Part shown: positions 26,265 to 33,927 of the stretch, piece after piece
Numbering within the stretch: the first letter of the stretch is position 1
How the letters are laid out: each line of letters opens with the position of its first letter
IMG/VR virus record: IMGVR_UViG_3300020172_002521
Location: 1-52,277 of that record
Direction: 5' to 3' (one strand)
DNA length: 52,277 nt
Source of the DNA: a virus
Notes under the pieces: generated by a model
The model's input: only the letters and a program-made list of their open reading frames with translations
Database searches by the model: none
What the model was told of the DNA's origin: nothing
Made by a program: the position numbers and the translations under genes

Positions 26265-26644
26265 TGTTCCTCCAAACTTAGTGGACCGTGAAACCAGGTT
26301 TCTGTATCAGTTTGACTCCATCCTTCACTTTCCCAAGCATCGTATGCATCTTCGTCCCAAAGTTCGTCCATGCGTTCACGTTCTTCGTCATCCATGTCTT
26401 TAGGATATTCTACCTCGGCCCAGCAACCGTCATCTAAACTATCAAGTTCGAAATCATAGCCACTATCAAATACACTAAGACCTTCTGGATTTTCTAAATT
26501 GATATCAGGCTTCTCATCGCTTTCGCAATAGACTTTGCCCCAACGAAAACCTGTTTTGCGTTTGATAGTTTTGCCGTCTTTGGTCCAAAACTCAATTTCT
26601 TCAACGCTTTTCTTTTCAATAGTTGTAAGAACCCATGTTGCCAT
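26261..26644 (-). CDS. Acidic unknown phage protein (127 aa)
   Basis: A 127-residue strongly acidic protein (DMDDEERERMDELWDEDAYD, residues ~80-100) with an N-terminal beta segment (ATWVLTTIEKKSVEEIEFW) and many Trp near its C-terminus (DAWESEGWSQTDTETWFHG). Very acidic phage proteins sometimes mimic DNA or modulate host enzymes; nothing specific supports that here. Start preceded by AAGGAG. Confidence 0.6.
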   Translation of the reverse strand: MATWVLTTIEKKSVEEIEFWTKDGKTIKRKTGFRWGKVYCESDEKPDINLENPEGLSVFDSGYDFELDSLDDGCWAEVEYPKDMDDEERERMDELWDEDAYDAWESEGWSQTDTETWFHGPLSLEEQ

Positions 26645-26654
26645 GATTTACTCC

Positions 26655-26846
26655 TTAGTTGTCCAATTCCATCGAGGTCCACTCTTTGACCACTGCCATC
26701 ATTTCTTCTTCAGTGCCGCAGAGAATCTTTGCAGTTTTCCAATCGTTCTCACTATCACGGCCGCCGACTTCTACCATGAAGCCATTGTCGTAACGATTAA
26801 CTGTAATTGATTCGTTTACTTTTGCTAGTTTCTTTAATTTTACCAT
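26655..26846 (-). CDS. Small unknown phage protein (63 aa)
   Basis: A 63-residue soluble protein that starts after a strong AAAGGAGAAAG ribosome binding site. It has a beta-hairpin-like middle (SITVNRYDNGFMVEVGG) and a C-terminal helix (GTEEEMMAVVKEWTSME). No family recognised. Confidence 0.6.
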   Translation of the reverse strand: MVKLKKLAKVNESITVNRYDNGFMVEVGGRDSENDWKTAKILCGTEEEMMAVVKEWTSMELDN

Positions 26847-26858
26847 TTGCTTTCTCCT

Positions 26859-27068
26859 TTAAATTCTATCACTTAATAATATCCTGCACATAAATGCATC
26901 ACGCTTGTCTTTGAACGTGAAGGTCATAAAGTCAGTACTTGGGGTATAAACAAACCTGTGTCCAGGTAATCCAAATACCCCTAGTACCATAGCACAGGTT
27001 TCGTTCCACCATTGGTCTCCCCGACTAGGAGTCCAATCTACAATAACTTCGTTGTCGCTGGGGCTCAT
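26859..27068 (-). CDS. Small unknown phage protein (69 aa; 71 aa from the upstream ATG)
   Basis: I chose the ATG at 27066-27068, which overlaps the upstream stop as ATGA; another in-frame ATG lies at 27074. It encodes an aromatic-rich short protein (DWTPSRGDQWWNETCAMVLG, FVYTPSTDFMTFTFKDKRD). The ending 'TFKDKRDAFMC' recalls the FKYKRDAEKFLT end of the 102-residue protein at 28237-28545, so these may be distant relatives. Function unknown. Confidence 0.55.
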   Translation of the reverse strand: MSPSDNEVIVDWTPSRGDQWWNETCAMVLGVFGLPGHRFVYTPSTDFMTFTFKDKRDAFMCRILLSDRI

Positions 27069-27913
27069 GTCCATAAACTATTGCGAACTTTGATAAGACG
27101 GATCATCATAGCTTCATCTTCTTTAGCGTAATCTGCTTCTATTTTTTGCAATAGTTTATGTGCTTTATTGCTCATCTTTTTAAGTTCGGGAGTTTTATCA
27201 GCATTTAAACTGCCCCAAAGACTTCCGCCGTTGGCCTCGCGACTAGCATCGCAATAAGCACTCCAGCCACTTGCGTCATGTGGGTCTGGACGATTACGAT
27301 AGGTAACAGTCCACCATGTGTACAAGTCTAAAATTTCCTGTGCCCCAATTGCCTGCGGTGTTGGCTTTCCGTATTTAGGATCATCAGCACCAATCCATTC
27401 GTCATCATATTTGAGATTACGTTGCCATTCTAGGTTATCAAGACCTGCTTGCGGGCAACGCCATGTGCGTATACGCCACCAGCCCGCAGCCCACCAAGGC
27501 ATATTATACTTGGCACGTTTTTCTTCGCCTTCCCAAACTAGGTGCCACCATGCAAGTTCGATTTCAACAAAGTCCACAAGCTCATTAAACAAGCATGGCA
27601 AAAACCTATTGCCCACGTCACTCCAACTACCGGGACTGATATCGCGAGGGTGGGCAGTAAGAGCATGAGACTTAGTAATCCACCGATTGTTGACATAATA
27701 TTTGATATCATAAAGTTTCCTTACAGGCCAAGTTACAAAGTCTTGTAGATGTCCGAGACCTTCTTCAGCAATCCACCAACGGATAGGAAAGTCTCGTTTG
27801 GCACGAGTTTCCCATTCCTGCCATTGCTCGCTAGTACCTACTTTGAGTTTAGTAGTACCGCGAATCCAATCTGCAAATTTACTGCAACTCCAATAGTGTG
27901 TATGCTGTGCCAT
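27065..27913 (-). CDS. Trp-rich unknown phage protein (282 aa)
   Basis: A 282-residue soluble protein unusually rich in Trp (about two dozen), with stretches such as WSCSKFADWIRGT, FPIRWWIAEEGLGHLQDF, MPWWAAGWWRIRTWRCPQAG and LDLYTWWTVTYRNRPDP. The C-terminus is a charged helix (KLLQKIEADYAKEDEAMMIR). Proteins of this look occur in large environmental phages without an assigned role. It stands first behind a fully consensus sigma70 promoter with AGGAG before the ATG, so it is probably an early gene. Confidence 0.7.
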   Translation of the reverse strand: MAQHTHYWSCSKFADWIRGTTKLKVGTSEQWQEWETRAKRDFPIRWWIAEEGLGHLQDFVTWPVRKLYDIKYYVNNRWITKSHALTAHPRDISPGSWSDVGNRFLPCLFNELVDFVEIELAWWHLVWEGEEKRAKYNMPWWAAGWWRIRTWRCPQAGLDNLEWQRNLKYDDEWIGADDPKYGKPTPQAIGAQEILDLYTWWTVTYRNRPDPHDASGWSAYCDASREANGGSLWGSLNADKTPELKKMSNKAHKLLQKIEADYAKEDEAMMIRLIKVRNSLWT

Positions 27914-27931
27914 GTTATCTCCTATGTACTT

Positions 27932-27960
27932 ATTATACAGTTAAATCTTAACTTTGTCAA
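27932..27960 (-). promoter_or_regulatory. Consensus sigma70 promoter (TTGACA-17-TATAAT)
   Basis: Minus strand TTGACA (27955-27960), 17 bp, TATAAT (27932-27937), followed by AAGTACATAG, the same downstream block as at 25449 and 50894. It overlaps the 3' end of the upstream gene and drives the Trp-rich 282-residue gene. Confidence 0.85.
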
Positions 27961-28249
27961 ATCTCAAATAATACTCACTGAGCTTTTTCTTTTCCAATTC
28001 GGCAATGATAACAAATTGCCATCCCCAACTAACGGCATCAACGTTTTTTTGCCAAATTGGTGTTTCGATAGCATGTTCTAATATAAATTTGCCCGCATCG
28101 CTATCTTGCCATTCACTCAAAGGCTGAGCTGCATACAAGTCTGGATCTTCTACGTCGCCCATTCGAAATGTATGAACAACTACTTTATGTATTTCTTTTA
28201 CTATGCGTTGACCATCTTCGTCAACGTATTCGTATCTTACCTTCCCCAT
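27941..28249 (-). CDS. Small unknown phage protein (102 aa)
   Basis: A 102-residue protein with an N-terminal beta hairpin (VRYEYVDEDGQRIVKEI), the motif MGDVEDPDLYAAQPLSEWQD and a C-terminal AELEKKKLSEYYLRF. The 'G-D-x-E-D-P-x-L-x-A-x-x-P-L-x-x-W-x-x-S-x-x-G-x-F' pattern is one I associate with a small protein family widespread in T4-like marine phages, function unknown. It overlaps the upstream gene by 13 bp. Confidence 0.65.
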   Translation of the reverse strand: MGKVRYEYVDEDGQRIVKEIHKVVVHTFRMGDVEDPDLYAAQPLSEWQDSDAGKFILEHAIETPIWQKNVDAVSWGWQFVIIAELEKKKLSEYYLRFDKVKI

Positions 28250-28545
28250 ACCAAATAATATACCGTTAAAAATTTTTCAGCATCTCGTTTATATTTGAAT
28301 GTCCAAATATTCCATGCTTGTCTTGAGCAATTTTCCTGCCCTTCTAATTTTTCAGTTATCCATTTAACCTGTTCATCTAAGCCGGAACTAGGGTAATAAT
28401 TACCTGCATCGTCTTGTGATGAATAATCTTCAAAGACGGTCAAGTTCCATTTCTTACTCTTGGATTTTACAATTACCGCGTTAATCTTAACTTGATGCGA
28501 CTTAGCCCAACCTGTCATTACCTGTTCAAGAGTTGATGTTGTCAT
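28237..28545 (-). CDS. Small unknown phage protein (102 aa)
   Basis: A 102-residue soluble protein (start MTTSTLEQVMTGWAKSHQ) with a central acidic/aromatic loop (FEDYSSQDDAGNYYPSSG) and a C-terminal FKYKRDAEKFLTVYYLVWG. It overlaps both neighbours by 13-20 bp. Function unknown. Confidence 0.6.
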   Translation of the reverse strand: MTTSTLEQVMTGWAKSHQVKINAVIVKSKSKKWNLTVFEDYSSQDDAGNYYPSSGLDEQVKWITEKLEGQENCSRQAWNIWTFKYKRDAEKFLTVYYLVWGR

Positions 28546-29047
28546 TCTTTTTACGCTTTGTAAATGTTCGTTTTTTGCTGGGATGTTTTCCTGCAGGACG
28601 GGGGTTTAAATTAAAAGGTTGATGCTTTTCACGTTCTGCACGTTCCAAGGCAGCGTGTATTTGTTCCGGAGTTGGGTCGTCAATAGAGCCCATACCATCA
28701 TGTCCGTCACTGTCAAAATTGTCATTGTATAGTACAGGATCTATTGTGCCGTCAGGTAATGTAATGCCAATCTTTTTCAGCATACGTTTTGCCTGAGAAA
28801 CTTTTTCTTTGTGATACCTGAATAAATTAATAGGACCTTGAGCATCTGGACTAATTTGATCAAAGTCTCGTACTTCATAAACATCATCAATACCAGTTTT
28901 AATTTCTACAACGTATAGTTCGTGACCAAGACGATGATTTTCTTTTAAATGGTCTAAGGTAATAATTTCAACTACACGACCTTCAGTAAGTGTCCGTTCA
29001 CCGATGTGAATCCAAACTTTGTCTTTTATGTTATATTCTTTTTTCAT
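28526..29047 (-). CDS. Unknown phage protein with basic C-terminus (173 aa)
   Basis: A 173-residue protein. The N-terminal ~75 residues form an SH3/KOW-like beta barrel pattern (IKDKVWIHIGERTLTEGRVV ... ELYVVEIKTGIDDVYEVRDF). A helix follows, and then an acidic linker (DNFDSDGHDGMGSIDDP). The C-terminus is strongly basic (HPSKKRTFTKRKKNDN), suggesting contact with nucleic acid. It starts ATGA with the DUF3307-like gene. No family assignment. Confidence 0.62.
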   Translation of the reverse strand: MKKEYNIKDKVWIHIGERTLTEGRVVEIITLDHLKENHRLGHELYVVEIKTGIDDVYEVRDFDQISPDAQGPINLFRYHKEKVSQAKRMLKKIGITLPDGTIDPVLYNDNFDSDGHDGMGSIDDPTPEQIHAALERAEREKHQPFNLNPRPAGKHPSKKRTFTKRKKNDNINS

Positions 29048-29403
29048 AATATTAGTAAGGCATAGATAATGCCTATATATGTTAGTTGGTGAAGCATTTG
29101 ATCAAATCCTAGATGATGCCAAAACTTTTTGTTAGTGATATCTTTCTCGCCGTATCGCATTTTAATAAAGTCGATATGATAGTGAATTACAAAGTCAACA
29201 AATGCTAGTATTATTGCCCATTCGATAGGAGTAAACAGCATCAGTATAACTACGCTGGCAAATCCGTGCCATAGACTGTGCTCAAGTCCGTCATTGTGTC
29301 CGTAATGACCTTTATATTTGATCATATCGTCAGTTTGATAAACAAAGTCAATTAACCAATGTTTAATCTGTAGCAGGACCAGTAGTATCAGTATTTCAAT
29401 CAT
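29044..29403 (-). CDS. DUF3307-like inner-membrane protein (119 aa)
   Basis: A 119-residue hydrophobic protein with about three to four membrane segments and conserved His residues: LILLVLLQIKHWLIDFVYQ near the N-terminus, GHYGHNDGLEHSLWHG, and FWHHLGFDQMLHQLTYIGI near the C-terminus. The 'Q-x-KHW-x-x-D-F' and 'D-Q-x-x-H-x-x-T' motifs are those of DUF3307 proteins, found in bacteria and phages. Function unknown. Start overlaps galE's stop as ATGA, and the stop overlaps the next start the same way. Confidence 0.8.
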   Translation of the reverse strand: MIEILILLVLLQIKHWLIDFVYQTDDMIKYKGHYGHNDGLEHSLWHGFASVVILMLFTPIEWAIILAFVDFVIHYHIDFIKMRYGEKDITNKKFWHHLGFDQMLHQLTYIGIIYALLIL

Positions 29404-30389
29404 AGACTTTTATAAAGATCGCTAGAATACCAGCGAATAGCATCTTTGACTATTGACCGGGAATCGCTCATCTTCGGCTCCCATCCTAACACTGTTTTGG
29501 CTTTGGTAATATCTGCATAGTTGATAGGAATGTCACCGGGCCTGCGTGATCCAATTTTGATCAACAGTGCTTCGTCCATTTGATCTTGATATTCGTTGAC
29601 TATTTCTAATACACTTTTACCGGCCCCTGCACCAATATTAAATTGGTCAGTTTTGCCATCTGCTTCAAGATATTTCAAAGCATTAACATGTGCGGCTGCA
29701 ATATCCCAGACATGAGTAAAGTCACGAACAGCACTGCCGTCTGGAGTAGTATAGTCAACACCATTAATTGTGAAGTCATTACCGGTATCATATGCTTTTT
29801 GTATACTAGGAATAAGATGAGTGGGACGTTCTCTAAATTCACCCAATGTGCCGTCTGGCCAAGCACCACTGGCATTAAAATATCTCAAACTAACTGATTT
29901 GATTCCGTAGGCAATTTCTGCATCACGTAGCATATATTCTGCAGTCAGTTTACTAGCACCATAACTGGTTGCAGGATTTTTTGAGTAATGCTCTTTAGTA
30001 GGCAGTTGACTAGGATCAATTTCACCATATACACTGGAAGTAGATGAAAATATAATTTTTCCAATACCTTCCCAATTAGCAAATTGTATAATCTGCCTTG
30101 TTCCATTAATGTTGTTATCGTAATAAGTTAGCGGATGAGTTACACTAGGGCCCACTTCTGAACTAGCGGCTAAATGTATAATAGCTGAAATTCTATGTTT
30201 AAGAGCAATAGCATTTAGTATGTTAGCATCCCGAATATCGCCTTGATACGCACGACATTCTGGATGTGCCCATAATCTGCTATCGGCACGGAGGTCAACA
30301 ACCACAGGCTGATAACCATGTTCAATTAACATTCTGACTACATGGCTACCTACGTAACCACTGCCACCTGTAACTAAAACTTGAGTCAA
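29400..30389 (-). CDS. galE: UDP-glucose 4-epimerase GalE
   Basis: A 329-residue extended short-chain dehydrogenase interconverting UDP-glucose and UDP-galactose (or N-acetyl forms). NAD-binding GGSGYVGSHVVR, HLAASSEVGPSV, FSSTSSVYGE (Ser), catalytic SYGASKLTAEYML (Tyr-x3-Lys) and the GalE-specific LRYFNASGAWPDGTLGE are all present. It appears to start at TTG (30387-30389), overlapping the upstream stop as TTGA with AGAGG 10 bp before it; a TTG start may lower expression. It would feed the glycosyltransferases downstream and upstream. Confidence 0.93.
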   Translation of the reverse strand: MTQVLVTGGSGYVGSHVVRMLIEHGYQPVVVDLRADSRLWAHPECRAYQGDIRDANILNAIALKHRISAIIHLAASSEVGPSVTHPLTYYDNNINGTRQIIQFANWEGIGKIIFSSTSSVYGEIDPSQLPTKEHYSKNPATSYGASKLTAEYMLRDAEIAYGIKSVSLRYFNASGAWPDGTLGEFRERPTHLIPSIQKAYDTGNDFTINGVDYTTPDGSAVRDFTHVWDIAAAHVNALKYLEADGKTDQFNIGAGAGKSVLEIVNEYQDQMDEALLIKIGSRRPGDIPINYADITKAKTVLGWEPKMSDSRSIVKDAIRWYSSDLYKSL

Positions 30390-30544
30390 CTTACTTTGGC
30401 CTCTTTGGCTTCTAGCAATTCTTTGACGAATTTTAGAGCTTTGCGAGTAGTGTCATAGACATATTCTCGTTCATCATTTTCTTCATCACGAAGTACAATG
30501 ATGATGCCATTTTCTACTTTACGCAATTCAATACTTTCGAACAT
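30386..30544 (-). CDS. Small phage protein (52 aa)
   Basis: Reads ATG at 30544 to TGA at 30386: starts MFESIELRKVENGIIIVLRD, then a DEENDEREYVYDTTRKALKF segment and a short Lys/Glu helix. The beta-hairpin plus helix resembles small 'YVF-type' proteins repeated in T4-like marine phages. It is directly coupled to galE. Function unknown. Confidence 0.7.
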   Translation of the reverse strand: MFESIELRKVENGIIIVLRDEENDEREYVYDTTRKALKFVKELLEAKEAKVS

Positions 30545-30558
30545 GGTTCGCCTTTCGG

Positions 30559-31269
30559 TTATTTTGGAACACTTAAATTATAGTTAAAGTGGAAGATACC
30601 AATGTGTGCAACTTCACGACTTAACTCCTGATCACACCAAACTTCATAACCTGCTTTCTGAGCCTGCTGGCAGAAGAAAATATCTTCACCAATTTCTAGA
30701 TTTAACTCTGGAATGTACTCTTGCAGATAATGAGGTTGGGGAATTTTTTCATATACTGAACGATGTACCATAACCAAACCGTGCGGTAGTACGTCAATTA
30801 ACTCCATTGGAGGGCTATCGTCTCTAGTTTCAAACTCTGTAAACTTTCCACTAGTTCCTCTCATACCTGTAAAGTTAGGGTTAGGAAAACGGCGTCTACG
30901 ATAGTTAGCACCAACAATTGGCTTGTTGCGTTTTAGTAAACGGATTGGAGCATCAATCGGAAACTTCATATCACTATCGACCCAAAAGATGTAATCAAAA
31001 TCACTCTTCATAAAGATGTCTACTAGATTACGTCGAGCAATAGTGATAACTGATCCAATGTTAAATGCACAGTTGATCTTAATACCGTTGGCGACCATAT
31101 TAGCAGCCGCCATGGCTAGATGCTGTGCAAATTCTGCATTGACCATTTCCATTGCTGGGACAGCGATCATCACTGAAGGTGATTTGCCCTGTGGCTGTTG
31201 TACTTGGGGTGCAGCCGCCGCAGGTTTATTTTGAGCAGGCCGCACATTGAACTTTGGTTTGTTTTTCAT
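30559..31269 (-). CDS. Glycosyltransferase, GT-A fold (236 aa)
   Basis: After a ~30-residue Pro/Ala/Gln-rich leader (QNKPAAAAPQVQQPQGK) comes a GT-A type domain: VMIAVPAMEMVNAEF, ARRNLVDIFMKSDFDYIFWV, then Asp-Ser-Asp (DSDMKFP, the DxD metal site), VGANYRRR, and near the end IGEDIFFCQQAQKAGYEVW followed by HIG. This is the layout of family-2-like transferases found in phages. The donor sugar cannot be told. A strong AAAAGGA ribosome binding site precedes the ATG. Confidence 0.85.
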   Translation of the reverse strand: MKNKPKFNVRPAQNKPAAAAPQVQQPQGKSPSVMIAVPAMEMVNAEFAQHLAMAAANMVANGIKINCAFNIGSVITIARRNLVDIFMKSDFDYIFWVDSDMKFPIDAPIRLLKRNKPIVGANYRRRRFPNPNFTGMRGTSGKFTEFETRDDSPPMELIDVLPHGLVMVHRSVYEKIPQPHYLQEYIPELNLEIGEDIFFCQQAQKAGYEVWCDQELSREVAHIGIFHFNYNLSVPK

Positions 31270-31331
31270 AGGTTCCTTTTATTCTATTCTTGTAATTATC
31301 TTATTATAGCTATGGATAACAGCGTTCTTGA

Positions 31332-31928
31332 TTATCGTTGAGTCTGTTGTAGAACTTCTGAGGCAGTTTCGTCCAAAGACTTACCTCCAACTCGTCCTTG
31401 CAGTTTTACCTGCTTGCTTTGATCGTAAAGGTCTGCCATGGCTTTGACATCTTCTTTAGTGATCTTCAGCATAACAAATGCACGATAGTTATTCAATTCT
31501 GGATTGTAGATAACCATTTTCTTTTCAACACCGTAGGTGCGAACAACACTTTCGGCAATCAAATTAACAATTACATCTTGTGCTTGGGAGTTAGCAGAAG
31601 GACGATCAACAGGACCACGTTCGTCTAAACGCATAGTAGTACGATTATTCATTTCACCGTTAACACGGTCAGCAATTTTAGCTTTGGCTTTGAGCGTGGC
31701 CTTTTTCATAGCCATTTCCATACTAGGGCTCACGTCTTCTGCAACAGCATAATACATACCTTCTCGATCCCAGGGCTTGTACCATGCCTTTTGTTGAGTA
31801 CCAACATCGTCATGTTCGAGATACCAAGTAGGTACAGTCTTTTTCTCAATATTTTCTGTCTGCACAGTGGTCATTGACGAACAGGCAGTCAGTGCTAGGA
31901 TAGCAGTAACTAGGGCAATTTTTTTCAT
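31332..31928 (-). CDS. Lipoprotein, LPP20-like (198 aa)
   Basis: A 198-residue protein with a type II signal peptide: positive N-terminus, hydrophobic core, and lipobox LTAC (Cys ~16: MKKIALVTAILALTACSS). The mature part has PTWYLE, MYYAVAEDVSPSMEMAMKKA and VRTYGVEKKMVIYNPELN, the pattern of LPP20-like lipoproteins, which sit in the outer membrane. A phage lipoprotein could block superinfection or alter the envelope. The start overlaps the tiny membrane protein's stop as ATGA. Confidence 0.82.
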   Translation of the reverse strand: MKKIALVTAILALTACSSMTTVQTENIEKKTVPTWYLEHDDVGTQQKAWYKPWDREGMYYAVAEDVSPSMEMAMKKATLKAKAKIADRVNGEMNNRTTMRLDERGPVDRPSANSQAQDVIVNLIAESVVRTYGVEKKMVIYNPELNNYRAFVMLKITKEDVKAMADLYDQSKQVKLQGRVGGKSLDETASEVLQQTQR

Positions 31929-32053
31929 TTTGTGGTCTCCTGAATAATAACTTTGGTTTGATCTACAGCACGGTCACCAATTTTAGCAACTCCTGAAAAT
32001 CCGATAGTAGAGACAGCAATACCAAAAATTGTGCCTATAATAAAGTTTGTCAT
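31925..32053 (-). CDS. Tiny single-span membrane protein (42 aa)
   Basis: Reads ATG at 32053 to TGA at 31925. It begins with a hydrophobic segment, NFIIGTIFGIAVSTIGFSG, followed by a short polar tail (AKIGDRAVDQTKVII). AGAGAGGAAAAC stands just before the ATG. Similar tiny proteins are common in T4-like marine phages. It is translationally coupled to the LPP20-like lipoprotein, so it may work with it at the membrane. Confidence 0.75.
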   Translation of the reverse strand: MTNFIIGTIFGIAVSTIGFSGVAKIGDRAVDQTKVIIQETTK

Positions 32054-32070
32054 GTTTTCCTCTCTGTGTA

Positions 32071-32646
32071 TTAAAACTTGTCAACAATGATCCATTTGTC
32101 TGGACCGTACCTGCAAACAATACCATTGAACTGTTTGATGTCCTTGCCATTCCAAGCAGTTTCTAAATACCATTTACATTCTTCACCTTTGTGATAAAAG
32201 GTAGGCTTTGCTGGATTAAGACGCAGACGTTTTAAATCGTCTAATATTGTTCCAACCTTTGGATTCAATATTGGTCTGTCTTTTTCCTCTGGCTCCTTAC
32301 AGATCACCACACTAGTATTAGCTATTGTACTTGAATTCAAGCCTGTGAGCAAATTTTTCTTTGCCAAATCTACAGCGGCGGAACAGGCTTTGGCAGGAGT
32401 GTAGTCACCATCCCAAATAAATTCACCTCTAGCAGGATACCATTTGTTACTAGTAAACCCTTCTAAGGTCACTGTACATTTTTGTTGGTTCTTACCAAAT
32501 GGTGTTACTTCTGCTTGAATATTTCGGATATCGGCAACCACACCTATTTCTTTAGAAACAATATGTTCCTTCATAATACATTCTTGAGCAGAAACACTCA
32601 GTACTGCTAACGATGTTATTAATGGGATTAATTTTAAGGTCTGCAT
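32071..32646 (-). CDS. Exported Cys-containing protein (191 aa)
   Basis: A 191-residue protein with an N-terminal signal peptide (hydrophobic ITSLAVLSVSA then a cut before QE). The mature part has six Cys (ECIMKEH, QKCTVTLEGF, AKACSAAVDLAKK, VVICKEPEE, GEECKWYLETAW, GIVCRYGPDKW) and would be a disulfide-bonded periplasmic or surface protein. I recognise no domain. It overlaps a lipoprotein gene upstream by 13 bp in the exported-protein block. Confidence 0.72.
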   Translation of the reverse strand: MQTLKLIPLITSLAVLSVSAQECIMKEHIVSKEIGVVADIRNIQAEVTPFGKNQQKCTVTLEGFTSNKWYPARGEFIWDGDYTPAKACSAAVDLAKKNLLTGLNSSTIANTSVVICKEPEEKDRPILNPKVGTILDDLKRLRLNPAKPTFYHKGEECKWYLETAWNGKDIKQFNGIVCRYGPDKWIIVDKF

Positions 32647-32972
32647 TGGTAGTAAATTTCTTTAATGTTTACGTCAATTAGATAATCAACTTTACCAGTT
32701 ACAATATCTTTGTTTTTGCTATGATTTGATGAAAACCCGCCAAATATTGTTTTTTGGTAGAGGGCATCTCGTCGTTCATAGATAGTAGGACGCATGTCTC
32801 TTAGATAATTTAATTGCTGTTCTGCAATTGAACAGTCAATCTTAAAACTAGCCAAATCATCATTTTTCATAACAATCCGCTGTGTACTACCGCAACCAAC
32901 TAGACTAGTTAGTATTAGCACAGGTAGTACGTATTTCCCACATCTTTTGTTTAATTGAATCGATGTTTTCAT
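32634..32972 (-). CDS. Lipoprotein of unknown function (112 aa)
   Basis: I start it at the ATG at 32972, which gives MKTSIQLNKRCGKYVLPVLI with a lipobox LVGC (SLVGCGST); a longer in-frame start at 32999 would put ten extra residues before the signal. The mature part is helical with CSIAEQQLNYLRDMRP and ends ...YYQCRP. Its first ~68 bp lie inside the 3' end of the upstream lipoprotein gene in another frame. Function unknown; outer- or inner-membrane attachment by lipid is expected. Confidence 0.7.
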   Translation of the reverse strand: MKTSIQLNKRCGKYVLPVLILTSLVGCGSTQRIVMKNDDLASFKIDCSIAEQQLNYLRDMRPTIYERRDALYQKTIFGGFSSNHSKNKDIVTGKVDYLIDVNIKEIYYQCRP

Positions 32973-33156
32973 TGTACAATCTTGGAAATTGATCGGCATA
33001 GGCTAGCTGGTCTTCTAACCAAGCAGTAATGCGTTTCTTGTTAAAACAATCCACAGGAATATTTTGCACTTCATATGGGGTGAGTACTCTATAATCGGCT
33101 GATGTTGCACAGCCAGTTATAAGAATAAGAAATGATAGACAAAGTGTTTTAATCAT
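32905..33156 (-). CDS. Lipoprotein with leaderless start (83 aa)
   Basis: Begins at the ATG at 33156: MIKTLCLSFLILITGCATS, a textbook lipoprotein signal (lipobox ITGC). An in-frame ATG at 33174 overlaps the -10 of its own promoter and cannot be in the transcript. The -10 (TATACT) ends only 6 bp before the ATG, so the mRNA should start at or next to the start codon (leaderless). The mature part has two short helices and Cys residues (VDCFNKK, TTCANTN). Function unknown; probably anchored in the envelope with its overlapping neighbour. Confidence 0.75.
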   Translation of the reverse strand: MIKTLCLSFLILITGCATSADYRVLTPYEVQNIPVDCFNKKRITAWLEDQLAYADQFPRLYNENIDSIKQKMWEIRTTCANTN

Positions 33157-33191
33157 GCTATAAGTATACAGCATGATACTGGTTTTGTCAA
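33152..33191 (-). promoter_or_regulatory. Sigma70 promoter of the lipoprotein operon with inverted repeat
   Basis: Minus strand TTGACA (33186-33191), 17-bp spacer, TATACT (33163-33168). A perfect 8-bp inverted repeat (ATCATGCT 33152-33159, AGCATGAT 33170-33177) spans the -10 and the start codon. It could be an operator or a hairpin at the very 5' end of the mRNA. Confidence 0.78.
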
Positions 33192-33207
33192 GACCCGGAT
33201 TTACCGA

Positions 33208-33927
33208 TTATTTGGAAAGATTGCCCAAATTTTTGTAGACTTTTTTGATTAGTCTTTTGAGTACAGGATGGTTAACATCTTTGGAAAAGGCATTAACATA
33301 GGCCCATAAGTTTATGCTGTCGTCAATTGATATTTCTTTGAGTTTGTGCAGCTTTTCTATGACCATTGAATACTCGTGTCTATCCAAAAGTTCGTTTGCT
33401 ATGTTATAGGCATAGGCGTTGATCTCGTCTAGCGAGCTTAGATAGAAACGATTTTCTTCATCTTGTTCCATTTCTTCCGGAGCATACTCAATTTTTTCAA
33501 CTTCTAAAAAATCTCTAGCACGATATTGGCTCATATGTATAACTTCATGACTTAGAGTGTCGGCAATTCTTCTGACAATAAGATTAAATGTTTCGTTGTC
33601 AATAATCATAACATCCTGCATGGGATTGGTTATGAGATATATTTCAATTGGAATATCTCCACCTTCGTCTAGCCCGCCGTCATAGTAACCATTTAAATCT
33701 AAATCATTTTGATCTACCTGACTTGCTTCTGCATGTTTAACATCTACGTTAAATCTTTGACCAATAAAGACTCCGAGGTCTTGTACAAGTTCGTCAACAC
33801 TGTAAAAATGATCTACAATCTGTGGACGCAATTCTTCTAGGATTTCTAATATTTCTTTTCTAGTAGGAACAACTACTGGCTTATCTAGTTTTGGGCAACA
33901 ATTAAATCTTTTAATTTTTTTTCTCAT
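33208..33927 (-). CDS. Zinc metalloprotease-like protein, paralogue A (239 aa)
   Basis: Starts at the ATG at 33927, which overlaps the upstream stop as ATGA. It holds SHEVIHMSQYRARDF (HExxH zinc-binding/catalytic motif, about residue 110-115) and, some 45 residues later, LDEINAYAYNIANELLD, whose Glu could be the third zinc ligand of a gluzincin. The N-terminus is basic (RKKIKRFNCCPKLDK). It is a tandem paralogue of the next upstream gene. Peptidase activity is predicted from the motif only; substrate unknown. Confidence 0.75.
   Translation of the reverse strand: MRKKIKRFNCCPKLDKPVVVPTRKEILEILEELRPQIVDHFYSVDELVQDLGVFIGQRFNVDVKHAEASQVDQNDLDLNGYYDGGLDEGGDIPIEIYLITNPMQDVMIIDNETFNLIVRRIADTLSHEVIHMSQYRARDFLEVEKIEYAPEEMEQDEENRFYLSSLDEINAYAYNIANELLDRHEYSMVIEKLHKLKEISIDDSINLWAYVNAFSKDVNHPVLKRLIKKVYKNLGNLSK

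Noticed and set aside
33157-33174. Upstream ATG at 33174 for the 83-aa lipoprotein
   Set aside because: It overlaps the -10 hexamer of the gene's own promoter and would not be transcribed.
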